A stretch of 39,664 bases of DNA from Streptomyces coryli (GCF_011044975.1 NZ_JAAKZV010000050.1:1-39664), one strand, 5' to 3'. Counted from the stretch's first letter, positions 1 to 9,323 are shown. A program made the numbers and translations. Notes: generated from the sequence alone by a model not told the origin.

Positions 1-3000
1 CTCGCACACCGTCGCCACCACCGACTCCTCCCCCACCGCGTACGACCGCTGCCCCGTGTGCGCCCCCACCGCGTGCACCCGGGAGCCGTCCGCCGCGAAG
101 GACAGGGCCAGGATGCCGTCGCCGGGGGTGGGGAGCGGGCCGCCCAGGGGCTGGCGGGTGGCGGTGTCCCAGAGTTGCAGGGTGCCCTCTTCGCCGCCCA
201 CCGCCAGGGTCTGGCCGTCGGGGGAGAAGGCCAGCGCCGAGACCGGTTCCGTGGTGCCGCCCGAGGCGCTGTCGTACGTGCCCGGCACCGCGCCCAGGCC
301 GCGCCGCGCGCCCGCGTCCCACAGCGTGACCCGGCCCGAGTCGTCGCCGGCCGCGAGATGGCGGCCCTTCGGGTCGAAGGCCAGCGCCAGCGGCATGCCG
401 AGGGCCAGCATCCGGCGCCGGATCTTCCCCGACTCCAGATCGACTATCTGGCCCTGGTCCGTGACCAGATACCGGCCCTTCGGGTCCTGGGCGATCGCCT
501 CGCCGCCGATCTCCTTGAACTGCCGCTTGCGGGAGCGCAGTCGGGCGTCCCAGACCTGCACCTTCTCGCCGTCGGCGGCGAACGACAGCAGCAGCGACCG
601 GCCGTCGGGGGTGAAGGTCATCCCGCTGAGCCCGTTGTCGTCCGCGTCCGAGACCTTCCGGCTGCCGGCCGCCGTGCCGCGCCGCAGGTCCCAGAGCCGT
701 ACCGTCTCCGGCACCAGCTCCATCGACTGCGGGACATAGGCGAGCGTCCGCCCGTCCGCGCCGAGCGCCATCAGCACCGTGCAGTGCTCGTCGCACTTCA
801 GCGGCGGCGGCCCGGCCGCCCGCCGCCCGGTGCGGCGGTCGAAGGCCGCGAGCTCCAGCCGGTCCTCGCCCCGCGGCCGCTCGGCCACCCAGCGGCTGCC
901 GTCCGCGCTGAACCGGGCCGAATACCACTCGTTCCGCTGCCACTTCCCCGCCAGCGGCCCGCGCAGCGACAGCGTCCGCACCACGCTCCCCGACACCCCG
1001 CCCAGATAGCGCAGCACGCCCGCCTTCTCGTCCAGGCGCAGCTCCATGGCGTCCTCGTTGACCAGCGGATAGCGCAGCACCGGGCGCCGCGGCTCGGACG
1101 TCCGCCACAGCAGCACCTCGTCCGCGTCCACGCCGGCGACCAGCGAGGCGTCGGCGCTGATCGCCAGGTCGTCCATCAGCCCGGCATGCTTGACCAGCAG
1201 CTTTCCGCGGCCGGTGGCGATGTCGTACGCGCGCAGCTCACCGCCGTCCAGCACGGTGAGGCGGCCGTCAGGGGTGAACTTCAGCCCGTCCGCCTCGCAC
1301 CCCTTCTTCGCCTTCGTCGACCAGCCGGCCAGTTGGCCGCGCAGCTCCCGCTTCTTCCCGTCGCGCAGGTCCCACAGCTCCAGCGGACCGTCGTCCACGC
1401 AGAAGGCGAGGGTCCGGTCATCCGGGGAGAAGGCGCTCGTGTAGGCGTAACCGTCGGGGTCCATCGTCCGGCTGAGCAGCGGCTTGCCGCCGGCCGCCGG
1501 GGTCACCTGGGTCCGGTCGGGACCGTCGAGCCCCGCGTCGCGGAGCAGCAGCCGGCCGCTGGGGCTGAACTCGCCGCTGGCGCCGAAGTCCGCGATCTTC
1601 TGCCCGCGGCCGGCCTCGCCCAGCCGCCGGATCCGCAGCCCGTCGTCGGTGCCGTGCAGCAGGGTGCGCCCGTCCGGGCTGAGCGTCACATCCGCCTCGG
1701 CCCCGGACTCGCCGAGCCCGCCGTACGTCGCCACCCGCCGCTGGCGGCCCACGTCCCACCGCGCCACCCGGTCGCTGCCGAGGCTGGTCACCGTCCGCCC
1801 GTCGGCGCTCAGATAATGCTGCGCGCCGGGGTCCTTGCCGGCCGGCACCGTGAAGGCCCCCGCCGCCTTCTGCGCGTACGCCCCCATCAGCGCGGCCCGC
1901 GTCTCCCGGGTCTCCGCCAGCCGCCACGCCGCCGCGCTCAGCCGCATCGCCGCGACCGGGTCGGAGTAGCGCAGGCTGTCGGCGACCGCGGCGATCCGCC
2001 GGGCCTCGGCCTGGACGTGCTGCCGGTCGCCGACCCGGTTCTGCTGCCAGGCGATCACGCCCGCGACCAGCGCGAGCACCAGCAGCGTGGCCACGACCGC
2101 GACGAGCGTACGGCCCCGGCGCCGCTCCCGGCCGCGGGCCGCGAGACCGGCGTCGAGGAACGCGGCCTCGCGCGCGGTCAGTTCGCCGCGCCCGGCCTCC
2201 CCGCCGAACCGCTCCGCCGCCTCGGCCAGCCGGTTGCCCCGGTACAGCGCCCCCGCGTCCCGGTCCAGCTCCTCCCACGCCAGCGCGGCCTCGGTCAGCC
2301 GGCGCAGCGCCCGCATCCGCTCGCGGTCCTCCTCGATCCAGCGGGCGAACCGCGGCCAGCCGCCGATCAGCGCCTCGTGGGCGAGGTCGACGGTGGTCTC
2401 GGAGAGGGTCAGCAGGCGGGCGCGGGTGAGGAGTTCGAGTACGTGGCCGACATCCGCCGGGTCGCCGACCTCCAGCTCGGTCCGCTGCACCGGCCGCCGG
2501 GTGTCCTGGGAGCCTTCGCCGGGGGCGACGAGCCGCAACAGGATGCGCCGGGCCACCTCGGCCTGCGTCTCGCTGAGCCGCCCGTACGCCTGCTCCGCCG
2601 TGGCCGCGACCGCGCCGTGCAGGCCGCCGGCCGCCTCATACGCCTGCAGGGTCAGCGCCCGGCCGCGGCGGCGGCGCCAGGTCTCCAGCAGTACGTGCGA
2701 CATCAGCGGCAGCCCGCCGGGCTCGCCGTCCAGCTCGGCCAGCAGCCGGGCGGTCAGCTCCCGCTCGACGATCAGCCCCGCCGCCTGCGCCGGCTTGACG
2801 ATCGCGGCGCGCAGCTCGGCCTGGCTCATCGGGCCGACCAGCAGCTGCGCCGCCCGCAACGCGTCGGCGAGCTCGCGGTGTTCGGCGCACCGCCCGTAGA
2901 AGTCGGCGCGCACGGCGATCACCACGCGCAGCCGGCTGCCGGGCTCGCGCGCGGCGAGCAGCAGCTTCAGGAAGCGGGCGCGCTCGGCCGGGTCCTGGCA

Positions 3001-3612
3001 GAGGGTGAAGACCTCTTCGAACTGGTCGACCAGGACATACGTGTCGCCGTCCCCCGCCGCCGGGACGAGCGCGTCCGCGTGCCGCTCCGGGTGCTCGCCG
3101 GGGGTCAGGATCCGTATCACCGCGGCGGCGCCCTGCTCGCGCACCGCCGGCACCAGACCGGCCCGCAGCAGCGAGGACTTGCCGCTGCCCGAGGGGCCGA
3201 AGACCGCGGCGAAGCGGTGCCCGGCGACCAGCCGCACCACCTCGTCGGTGAGCTGCTCGCGGCCGAAGTACGTCTGCCGGTCGTCCGGTTCGAAGCGGGC
3301 CAGGCCGCGGTACGGCGGCGGGCCCTGGTCCCGGCCCTCGCCGGCCGGCGGCTCGTCCGCCTCCGCCTCGCGCCACCGGCGCTCCCACTCGGCGGCGTCC
3401 GCGCCGCAGGCGCGCGCGTAGGCCAGCACCACCGGCAGCGACGGCAGCTTCTCCCCGGCGGCGGCCTGCGACAGCGTCGTCACCGAGAACTCGCAGCGCG
3501 CCGCGAGCTGCCGGTAGGTCAGCCCGGCCTCGTCCCGCAGCTTGCGCAGCTCGTACGCGAATCTCTGCACCGGCCCCGCGGCAGGGTCGACCGGTCGTTC
3601 CCTACGCCCCAC
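1..3612 (-). CDS. HTH / nSTAND1-type NTPase / WD40 propeller protein (3' end cut by window)
   Basis: A single open frame of 1204 codons reads leftward off the window edge, so the C-terminus is missing. Domains in order: an XRE-like helix-turn-helix at about residues 12-65; an NTPase with P-loop GPSGSGKSS near residue 137 and Walker B YVLVDQFEEVF near 195, typical of the STAND 'nSTAND1' group; an alpha-helical arm; one hydrophobic membrane segment at about 505-525; then repeated WD40 blades (FSPDGRTL- and LWD-type motifs) from about 590 to the cut end. The GTG start at 3612 is chosen because GGGGGAG lies just upstream and the HTH begins at once. STAND proteins are signalling switches; here the propeller would lie outside the membrane and the HTH inside. 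The ligand and target are unknown. It is divergent from the amine oxidase genes and shares an intergenic inverted repeat with them. Confidence 0.9.
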   Translation of the reverse strand, partial: MGRRERPVDPAAGPVQRFAYELRKLRDEAGLTYRQLAARCEFSVTTLSQAAAGEKLPSLPVVLAYARACGADAAEWERRWREAEADEPPAGEGRDQGPPPYRGLARFEPDDRQTYFGREQLTDEVVRLVAGHRFAAVFGPSGSGKSSLLRAGLVPAVREQGAAAVIRILTPGEHPERHADALVPAAGDGDTYVLVDQFEEVFTLCQDPAERARFLKLLLAAREPGSRLRVVIAVRADFYGRCAEHRELADALRAAQLLVGPMSQAELRAAIVKPAQAAGLIVERELTARLLAELDGEPGGLPLMSHVLLETWRRRRGRALTLQAYEAAGGLHGAVAATAEQAYGRLSETQAEVARRILLRLVAPGEGSQDTRRPVQRTELEVGDPADVGHVLELLTRARLLTLSETTVDLAHEALIGGWPRFARWIEEDRERMRALRRLTEAALAWEELDRDAGALYRGNRLAEAAERFGGEAGRGELTAREAAFLDAGLAARGRERRRGRTLVAVVATLLVLALVAGVIAWQQNRVGDRQHVQAEARRIAAVADSLRYSDPVAAMRLSAAAWRLAETRETRAALMGAYAQKAAGAFTVPAGKDPGAQHYLSADGRTVTSLGSDRVARWDVGRQRRVATYGGLGESGAEADVTLSPDGRTLLHGTDDGLRIRRLGEAGRGQKIADFGASGEFSPSGRLLLRDAGLDGPDRTQVTPAAGGKPLLSRTMDPDGYAYTSAFSPDDRTLAFCVDDGPLELWDLRDGKKRELRGQLAGWSTKAKKGCEADGLKFTPDGRLTVLDGGELRAYDIATGRGKLLVKHAGLMDDLAISADASLVAGVDADEVLLWRTSEPRRPVLRYPLVNEDAMELRLDEKAGVLRYLGGVSGSVVRTLSLRGPLAGKWQRNEWYSARFSADGSRWVAERPRGEDRLELAAFDRRTGRRAAGPPPLKCDEHCTVLMALGADGRTLAYVPQSMELVPETVRLWDLRRGTAAGSRKVSDADDNGLSGMTFTPDGRSLLLSFAADGEKVQVWDARLRSRKRQFKEIGGEAIAQDPKGRYLVTDQGQIVDLESGKIRRRMLALGMPLALAFDPKGRHLAAGDDSGRVTLWDAGARRGLGAVPGTYDSASGGTTEPVSALAFSPDGQTLAVGGEEGTLQLWDTATRQPLGGPLPTPGDGILALSFAADGSRVHAVGAHTGQRSYAVGEESVVATVCE

Positions 3613-3649
3613 AACAACTCCCCCGTTTCCCCCTGAATTCAGGCTAGCG

Positions 3650-3689
3650 GGATTGTTCGGCCTGGTGAAACGGGGGTGCCGAACAATCC
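3650..3689. promoter_or_regulatory. Inverted repeat in divergent promoter region
   Basis: Two perfect 12-bp arms, GGATTGTTCGGC (3650-3661) and GCCGAACAATCC (3678-3689), are separated by 16 bp. They lie between the divergent starts at 3612 (-) and 3746 (+). One arm falls within the spacer of a plausible leftward promoter (TTTCAC, 18 bp, TAGCCT), which suggests an operator for one or both genes. The binding protein is unknown; the HTH of the leftward gene is one candidate. Confidence 0.5.
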
Positions 3690-3745
3690 GCAGGCCGGTC
3701 AACTGGGATGGACCGAGCACCACATGAGGGAGCACGAGGGGACTT

Positions 3746-4543
3746 ATGACAGACACGGGGGGAAGATCGTTCCGTTCGGTACTGCGCCGCTTCTCCGCCC
3801 AGGCGGGCGTCGCCTTCGCGGGCGTCGCGGTCGTCACCGCGATCGCCTGGCCGATGAGCGCCGCGAGCGACGGCCCGGCACGGGGGTCCGGGCCGTCGGC
3901 GGGCGGCATGCCGGGACCGGGCGCCGCCGCGCGCAGCGCGCCCGGACAGTACGTCGCGCCCGCGGCGCCGCAGGGCGCCGGCACCGGCCGCGACCCGCTC
4001 ACCGCCGATGAGCGGCAGGCGGCCGTCCGCGCGGCGCTCAGCGCCGACCGGCCGCTGCGCACCCAGAGCAAGGACGTCGCCGGGCGCGCGGGCGATCCGC
4101 AGCTGATCTCCTCCGCGCTCGCCGAGGACACCGAAGGCCGCACCGCGGAGGTGCGGTTCTACGACTACGGGGACAACACGCTGGTCGTGAAGACCGTCGA
4201 CCTGTCCACCGGAAAGGTCACGGACTCGGAAGCCGCCAAGGGCGCCCAGCCGCCGCCCGGCGTGCGGGAGTCCCGGGAGGCCGCGAAGCTGCTGATCGCG
4301 AGCCCGCAGGGCGATGGCCTGCGCACGGACTACCGCGCCGCCACCGGCCGGGCGCTCACCGGCGTCGATCAGCTCCGGGTCCAGGGCGGGTCGTACGCGG
4401 CACGCCCAGGCGACCCCGCGGAGCTGCGTGAATGCGGGGCACACCGCTGCGTGCGGCTGTGGACGCGGGTCGCGGACGGCCCGTGGATCGACACCCGCGG
4501 CTATGTCATCGACCTCAGCGACCGGACGGTGCACCGTGTTTGA
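3746..4543 (+). CDS. Split copper amine oxidase, N-terminal (N2/N3-like) domain protein
   Basis: 265 residues. The N-terminus (RSVLRRF, then a hydrophobic run at about 20-38) looks like an export signal or membrane anchor, followed by a Gly/Pro/Ala-rich linker to about residue 85. The rest starts with LTADERQAAVRAAL and continues with EVRFYDYGDNTLVVKTVDLS and, at the end, GYVIDLSDRTVHRV. This order resembles the N2 and N3 domains that precede the catalytic domain in copper amine oxidases. There is no catalytic tyrosine or copper ligand here. The ATG at 3746 has GAGGGG 4 nt upstream. The gene overlaps the next one by 8 bp, and that next gene encodes the catalytic domain, so the two products probably form one extracytoplasmic enzyme. 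The domain assignment rests on remembered family patterns; a tyramine-oxidase-like role is inferred. Confidence 0.7.
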   Translation: MTDTGGRSFRSVLRRFSAQAGVAFAGVAVVTAIAWPMSAASDGPARGSGPSAGGMPGPGAAARSAPGQYVAPAAPQGAGTGRDPLTADERQAAVRAALSADRPLRTQSKDVAGRAGDPQLISSALAEDTEGRTAEVRFYDYGDNTLVVKTVDLSTGKVTDSEAAKGAQPPPGVRESREAAKLLIASPQGDGLRTDYRAATGRALTGVDQLRVQGGSYAARPGDPAELRECGAHRCVRLWTRVADGPWIDTRGYVIDLSDRTVHRV

Positions 4544-5837
4544 CCGCATACGACTTCTCCGCCCGCTCGTCGCCGCCGCGGTGCTGCTGCTGCCCCTGCT
4601 GCCGGTGACGGCCGCGCAGAGCACGGCGGCGCCGGCGGCGCCCGCGGCGGGGCCCGACTGCTCGGCCGCCTCGAAGATCGAGAAGAAGCTGGCCGGCGGC
4701 ACGACTTGGCGGATGTGCTGGCACAACAACGAGTACGCCGGACTGGTGCTGGAGGACGTGAGCTACCAGCCCAAGGGCGAGCCCAGGCCCATCAAGGTGC
4801 TGGCCAGCGGCCGCCTCGGCCAGGTCCATGTCCCGTACGACAACGGCGCGAACGAATACAACGACGTCACCGAGGAGGCCATGGGCTCCTTCCCGGAGAA
4901 GCTGAAGCCGAAGGACTGCCCGGGCGGCACCATCCGCTCGATCCCGGTGCCGGAGGGGCGGCCCGTGCCGGGCCTGTGCGTGACCACGCAGGCCCGCGGG
5001 TTCGCGTACCACGGCAACAGCGGCGACGTGATGGAGCCGCGCGCCCGCACCGACTCCGCGCAGGGCACGGATCTCGCGGTGTACGCGATCTACTCGGCGG
5101 GCTACTACCAGTACGTCGTGCAGTGGAACTTCTCCGACGACGGCACCATCACGCCCAAGGCCGGCGCCACCGGCAACCTCTCCCCGTCCGACTTCGACGC
5201 CTCGGACAAGACCGGCAGCCCGCTCGGCAAGGGCAGCCGGGACCGGGCGACCAGCCACCAGCACAACGTCTTCTGGCGGCTGCGCTTCCAGCCGGACGGC
5301 TCGGACAAGCAGCGGATCGAGCAGTACGGGACCCAGCGCGGGGGCCGCGACCCGGACACCGGCACGGAGCGGCTGCACACCACGCGCCGGACGGTGGCCA
5401 CGGAGACGGCCGGCAACTCCGGCTCGTACCGGTGGTGGCGGGTGGTGAGCGGCACGGCCAAGAACGCGGACGGCCACCCGCGCTCGTGGGAGCTCGTGCA
5501 CCACAACCCGGCGCGCTACACGGGCCGTCCGTACACGGCGAAGGACGTGTACTTCACGCAGCACAACAAGTGCGAGGACTATCCCAACGACAACCGCCGC
5601 TTCACCCGCCGCTGCGCGGGCGACGTGTCGAAGTTCGTCACCGGCCAGCGGCTCACCCGCCCGGTGCTCTGGGTCAACGTCGGCTTCCACCACATCCCGC
5701 GGGACGAGGACCAGACGCCGATGCCGGCGCACTGGCAGGGCTTCCAGATCGCCCCGCGCGACGTGACGGCGATGAGCCCGCTGACGCCGGACCGGCTGCG
5801 CGCCCCGCAGTACAACGGCGAACCGCACGAACACTGA
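4536..5837 (+). CDS. Split copper amine oxidase, catalytic domain (tyramine oxidase-like)
   Basis: 433 residues from the GTG at 4536, which overlaps the upstream gene by 8 bp. The frame is open further upstream, but a signal peptide begins at this GTG (FDRIRLLRP, a long hydrophobic core, then Ala-rich cleavage sites). Copper amine oxidase marks are visible: HQHNVFWRLRF supplies the His-x-His copper pair, and HHIPRDEDQTPMP matches the region of the third copper His. The tyrosine expected to become topaquinone lies in SAGYYQYVVQW. Here the usual N-Y-[DE]-Y motif reads Y-Y-Q-Y, so both neighbours of the tyrosine differ. YND near the start may hold the catalytic-base Asp. Full-length relatives of about 600-700 residues also carry the N2/N3 domains, supplied here by the preceding gene. 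Expected role: oxidative deamination of primary amines outside the cell. Activity is uncertain because of the altered cofactor motif. Confidence 0.82.
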   Translation: MFDRIRLLRPLVAAAVLLLPLLPVTAAQSTAAPAAPAAGPDCSAASKIEKKLAGGTTWRMCWHNNEYAGLVLEDVSYQPKGEPRPIKVLASGRLGQVHVPYDNGANEYNDVTEEAMGSFPEKLKPKDCPGGTIRSIPVPEGRPVPGLCVTTQARGFAYHGNSGDVMEPRARTDSAQGTDLAVYAIYSAGYYQYVVQWNFSDDGTITPKAGATGNLSPSDFDASDKTGSPLGKGSRDRATSHQHNVFWRLRFQPDGSDKQRIEQYGTQRGGRDPDTGTERLHTTRRTVATETAGNSGSYRWWRVVSGTAKNADGHPRSWELVHHNPARYTGRPYTAKDVYFTQHNKCEDYPNDNRRFTRRCAGDVSKFVTGQRLTRPVLWVNVGFHHIPRDEDQTPMPAHWQGFQIAPRDVTAMSPLTPDRLRAPQYNGEPHEH

Positions 5838-5847
5838 TGCCATCCGC

Positions 5848-5879
5848 CTGTGGCGGGCACCGGGTGCTGCCCGCCACAG
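5848..5879 (+). terminator. Hairpin terminator after amine oxidase genes
   Basis: The arms CTGTGGCGGGCA and TGCCCGCCACAG form a perfect 12-bp stem with an 8-nt loop, starting 10 nt after the stop codon at 5837. There is no T-tract, which is usual in high-GC actinomycetes. Confidence 0.75.
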
Positions 5880-5912
5880 CGCAGGTGCGCACCCTGCCGC
5901 AATAATGAGCTC

Positions 5913-6545
5913 ATGACGACCAGCCCCGCCCTCCACCCCTCGTCCCTGCGCGAGCAGATCCGCGAGCACATCGTGGAGGGGATCATCAGCGGCCGCTGGA
6001 AGCCCGGCGAGCGCATCGTGGAGCGCCGGATCGCCACCGAGCTGGAGGTCAGCCAGACCCCGGTGCGGGAGGCGCTGCGCGAGCTGGAGTCGCTCCGCCT
6101 CATCGAGTCGTCCCCGAACAAGGGCGTCCGGGTCCGCGACCTGACGGCCGCCGACCTGGAAGAGATCTATCCGGTACGGGCCGGCCTGGAGCAGATCGCC
6201 GCCGAGCTGGCGGCGCCGCTGCTCGCCCGGGACGTCTCGGCGCTGGAGCCGCACGTCGCGGCGCTGCGCGAGGCGGACGCCACCGGCGACAGCGAAGCGC
6301 AGGTCAGGCACACGGTCGCCTTCCACCGCGAGCTGGTACGGGCGGCCGGGAACAGCGTCCTGCTGCACACCTGGGAGGGCCTCGGCATCGAGGTCTTCAC
6401 CTCGCTGTCCATCCGCTGGCTGGGCACCCACCAGGAGTCGTACGCCGAGGAGCACCAGGACGTCGTGGACGCCTTCCGGCGCGCCGACCCGGACCTCTCC
6501 GCCCTGGTCAAGGCGCACGTCCTGGGCTGCGCCCCGCGCCGCTGA
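5913..6545 (+). CDS. GntR family (FadR/FCD type) transcriptional regulator
   Basis: 210 residues. The N-terminal winged helix (about 8-75) has the family pattern LREQIREHIVEGIISGRWKP, then SQTPVREALRELESLRLIE. The C-terminal FCD ligand domain follows, with FHREL, EEHQDVV and KAHVLGC supplying three His in the usual metal-binding positions. The Asp normally four residues before the first His is Thr here (TVAFH). The start at 5913 follows TAATGA by four bases and has no Shine-Dalgarno sequence, so a leaderless mRNA is possible; upstream ATG codons in the same frame give non-coding-like sequence. It lies 102 bp upstream of aceE and in the same direction. By analogy with PdhR it may control aceE through the palindrome at 6614-6630, which is inference. 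Confidence 0.88.
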   Translation: MTTSPALHPSSLREQIREHIVEGIISGRWKPGERIVERRIATELEVSQTPVREALRELESLRLIESSPNKGVRVRDLTAADLEEIYPVRAGLEQIAAELAAPLLARDVSALEPHVAALREADATGDSEAQVRHTVAFHRELVRAAGNSVLLHTWEGLGIEVFTSLSIRWLGTHQESYAEEHQDVVDAFRRADPDLSALVKAHVLGCAPRR

Positions 6546-6567
6546 GGCCTCCCCGCCCAGACACACC

Positions 6568-6586
6568 GTGCCGCGCCCCGCGGCAC
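6568..6586 (+). terminator. Probable hairpin terminator after gntR gene
   Basis: GTGCCGCG and CGCGGCAC form a perfect 8-bp stem with a CCC loop, 22 bp after the regulator stop and before the aceE promoter. It would separate the two transcripts. Confidence 0.45.
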
Positions 6587-6612
6587 TCCGTGCCGACTTT
6601 GCACCCCGCTCT

Positions 6613-6640
6613 TTGATCGATCATCGATCAGACTTAAAGT
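6613..6640 (+). promoter_or_regulatory. aceE promoter with embedded palindromic operator
   Basis: TTGATC (6613-6618), a 16-bp spacer, then TAAAGT (6635-6640) make a good housekeeping-type promoter. A perfect palindrome TGATCGATCATCGATCA (6614-6630, single central C) fills the spacer and overlaps the -35, as expected for a repressor site. The aceE ATG begins 7 nt after the -10, so transcription would start at or next to the ATG; there is no Shine-Dalgarno sequence. Confidence 0.65.
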
Positions 6641-6647
6641 CGATCGC

Positions 6648-9323
6648 ATGACCGATGCCGTACAGAAGCGTCCGAGCGAGCTCGACCAGCTGCCGGACCG
6701 CGACCCCCAGGAGACCGCCGAATGGCGTGAGTCCCTCGACGCCGTCAACAAGGCGGCCGGCCCGCAGCGCGCCTCGTACCTGCTGCGGCGCACCCTGCAG
6801 CACGCCCAGACCGAGCCGGGCGTGGAACTGCCCGCGCTGCTGGAGACGGATTACGTCAACACGATCCCGACCGCCGCCGAGCCCGCCCTCCCCGGCGACC
6901 CGGCGCTGGAGTCGCGGATCACCGCCTGGAACCGCTGGAACGCCGCCGCCATGGTGACCCGCGGGTCGCGCCTCGGCCTCGGCGGGCACATCGCCACCTT
7001 CGCCTCCGCGGCCTGGCTCTACGAGACCGGCTTCAACCACTTCTTCCACGGCAAGGAGGGGGACGGCTCCGGCGACCAGCTCTACATCCAGGGCCACGCC
7101 TCCCCCGGCATCTACGCCCGCGCCTTCCTCGACGGCCGGCTCTCCGAGGCGCAGCTCGACCGCTTCCGCCAGGAGGCCGGCGGCGACGGCCTCCCCAGCT
7201 ACCCGCACCCGCGCCGGATGCCGACGCTGTGGGAGTTCCCCACCGTCTCCATGGGCCTCGGCCCGCTCTCCGCGATCTACCAGGCGCGCTTCAACCGCTA
7301 CCTGACGAACCGCGGCATCAAGGACGTCTCCAACTCCCATGTCTGGGCCTTCCTGGGCGACGGCGAGATGGACGAGCCCGAGTCGACCGCCGCCCTCGCC
7401 CTCGCGGGCCGCGAGCAGCTCGACAACCTCACCTTCGTCATCAACTGCAACCTGCAGCGCCTCGACGGCCCGGTCCGTGCGAACTTCAAGATCGTGCAGG
7501 AGCTGGAGGCCCAGTTCCGCGCCGCCGGCTGGAATGTCGTCAAGTCGCTCTGGGGCTCCGCCTGGGACGAGCTGCTCCAGCTCGACGCCACCGGCGCGCT
7601 CGTCCGGCGGCTGCGCGAGGTCCCGGACGCGCAGTTCCAGACCTACGCCACCCGCGACGTGGCGTACATCCGCGAGCACTTCTTCGGCGCCGAGCCGGCG
7701 CTGCAGGAGCTCGCGAAGCTGATCACCGACGACAAGATCAGCGAGTGCTTCCACACCTCCCGCGCGGGCCACGAGCCGCGCAAGGTGTACGCGGCCTACC
7801 GCGCCGCCCTGGCCCACAAGGGCGCCCCGACGGTGATCCTGGCCCAGACCGTCAAGGGCTGGACCCTCGGCCCGGGCTTCGAGTCCCGTAACGCCAACCA
7901 CCAGATGAAGAAGCTCACCGGCAAGGAATTCCGCGCCATGCGGGACCTGCTGGAGCTCCCCATCCCGGACAAGGCGCTCGAGGACGACCTGGTGCCGTAC
8001 TGGCACCCAGGCCAGGACTCCCCCGAGGTCCGCTACCTGCAGGAGCGGCGCGCCGAGCTCGGCGGCCCGGCCCCGGCCCGCCGGGTGCACCCGGTCGCCC
8101 TGCCGCAGCCCGCCGACAAGTCCTTCCAGGCGCTGCACAAGGGCTCCGGATCCCAGGAGATCGCCACGACCATGGCCTTCGTGCGCCTGGTCAAGGACCT
8201 GATGCGGGACAAGGAGACCGGCAAGCGCTGGGTGCCGATCGTCCCCGACGAGGCGCGCACCTTCGGCATGGAGTCGCTCTTCCCGAGCGCCGGCATCTAC
8301 TCGCCGCTGGGCCAGACCTACGACCCGGTCGACCGCGACCAGCTCCTGTACTACAAGGAGGCCAAGGACGGTCAGATCCTCAACGAGGGGATCACCGAGG
8401 CCGGTTCGATGGCGGACTTCACCGCCGCGGGTACGGCGTACGCCACCCACGGCGAGCCGATGATCCCGTTCTACATCTTCTACTCGATGTTCGGCTGGCA
8501 GCGCACCGCCGACCAGATGTGGGCCTTCGCCGACCAGCTCGGCCGCGGCTTCATCGTCGGCGCCACCGCGGGCCGTACGACCATGACCGGTGAGGGCCTG
8601 CAGCACGCCGACGGCCACTCGCCGCTGATCGCCTCGACGAACCCGGCCGCCCTGTCGTACGACCCCGCCTTCGCCTACGAGGTCGCGGTCATCGTCAAGG
8701 AGGGCCTGCGGAGGATGTACGGCGAGAACGCCGAGGACGTCTTCTACTACCTCACCGTCTACAACGAGACGAAGGTCCAGCCGGCCATGCCCGAGGGCGT
8801 GGAAGAGGGCATCCTCAAGGGCCTTTACCGCTTCAAGGAGTCGGAGCACACAGCCCCGGACGCCCCGCGCATCCAGCTGCTCGCCTCCGGCACCGCCATC
8901 CACTGGATCCTCGAAGCCCAGCAGATCCTCGCCGATGAGTGGGGTGTGTCCGCCGACGTGTGGTCCGCCCCGTCCTGGACGGAACTGCGCCGGGAAGCCC
9001 TGTCCTGCGACGCGGCGCAGCTTCGGGGGGAGGATCGGGTCCCGTACGTCACCCGTGCCCTGGAAGGCGCACCGGGCCCGGTCCTCGCCGTATCCGACTG
9101 GATGCGCGCGGTCCCCGACCAGATCAGCCAGTGGGTGCCGCAGGACTACAGCTCCCTCGGCACCGACGGCTTCGGCCTGTCGGACACCCGCGACGCGGCC
9201 CGCCGGCACTTCGGGGTGGACCCGCAGTCGGTGGTCGTCGGAGCGCTCGCGCAGCTCGCGCGGCGCGGTGACGTGAAGCACGAGACGGTCAAGCAGGCGG
9301 CGGAGAAGTACGGGCTCGCCTGA
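6648..9323 (+). CDS. aceE: Pyruvate dehydrogenase E1 component, homodimeric type
   Basis: 891 residues, normal for the AceE family. It decarboxylates pyruvate with thiamine diphosphate and passes the acetyl group to lipoylated E2 in the cytoplasmic complex. The thiamine-binding motif begins with GDGEMDEPE at residue 237 and ends about 30 residues later at INCNLQ. Other family blocks are [27 protein letters not shown], the transketolase-like middle domain ([19 protein letters not shown]) and [12 protein letters not shown]. The ATG at 6648 is fixed by the family N-terminus and by a promoter ending 7 nt before it, which implies a leaderless message. A GntR regulator lies upstream and lipA/lipB about 13 kb downstream. 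Streptomyces often has more than one aceE copy, so this may be one of several. Confidence 0.97.
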   Translation: MTDAVQKRPSELDQLPDRDPQETAEWRESLDAVNKAAGPQRASYLLRRTLQHAQTEPGVELPALLETDYVNTIPTAAEPALPGDPALESRITAWNRWNAAAMVTRGSRLGLGGHIATFASAAWLYETGFNHFFHGKEGDGSGDQLYIQGHASPGIYARAFLDGRLSEAQLDRFRQEAGGDGLPSYPHPRRMPTLWEFPTVSMGLGPLSAIYQARFNRYLTNRGIKDVSNSHVWAFLGDGEMDEPESTAALALAGREQLDNLTFVINCNLQRLDGPVRANFKIVQELEAQFRAAGWNVVKSLWGSAWDELLQLDATGALVRRLREVPDAQFQTYATRDVAYIREHFFGAEPALQELAKLITDDKISECFHTSRAGHEPRKVYAAYRAALAHKGAPTVILAQTVKGWTLGPGFESRNANHQMKKLTGKEFRAMRDLLELPIPDKALEDDLVPYWHPGQDSPEVRYLQERRAELGGPAPARRVHPVALPQPADKSFQALHKGSGSQEIATTMAFVRLVKDLMRDKETGKRWVPIVPDEARTFGMESLFPSAGIYSPLGQTYDPVDRDQLLYYKEAKDGQILNEGITEAGSMADFTAAGTAYATHGEPMIPFYIFYSMFGWQRTADQMWAFADQLGRGFIVGATAGRTTMTGEGLQHADGHSPLIASTNPAALSYDPAFAYEVAVIVKEGLRRMYGENAEDVFYYLTVYNETKVQPAMPEGVEEGILKGLYRFKESEHTAPDAPRIQLLASGTAIHWILEAQQILADEWGVSADVWSAPSWTELRREALSCDAAQLRGEDRVPYVTRALEGAPGPVLAVSDWMRAVPDQISQWVPQDYSSLGTDGFGLSDTRDAARRHFGVDPQSVVVGALAQLARRGDVKHETVKQAAEKYGLA

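Noticed and set aside
58-3636. Very long rightward open frame opposite the first gene
   Set aside because: Its translation is Arg/Gln/Pro-rich without fold-like patterns, while the minus strand gives a clear HTH-NTPase-WD40 protein. It is the usual shadow of a high-GC gene.
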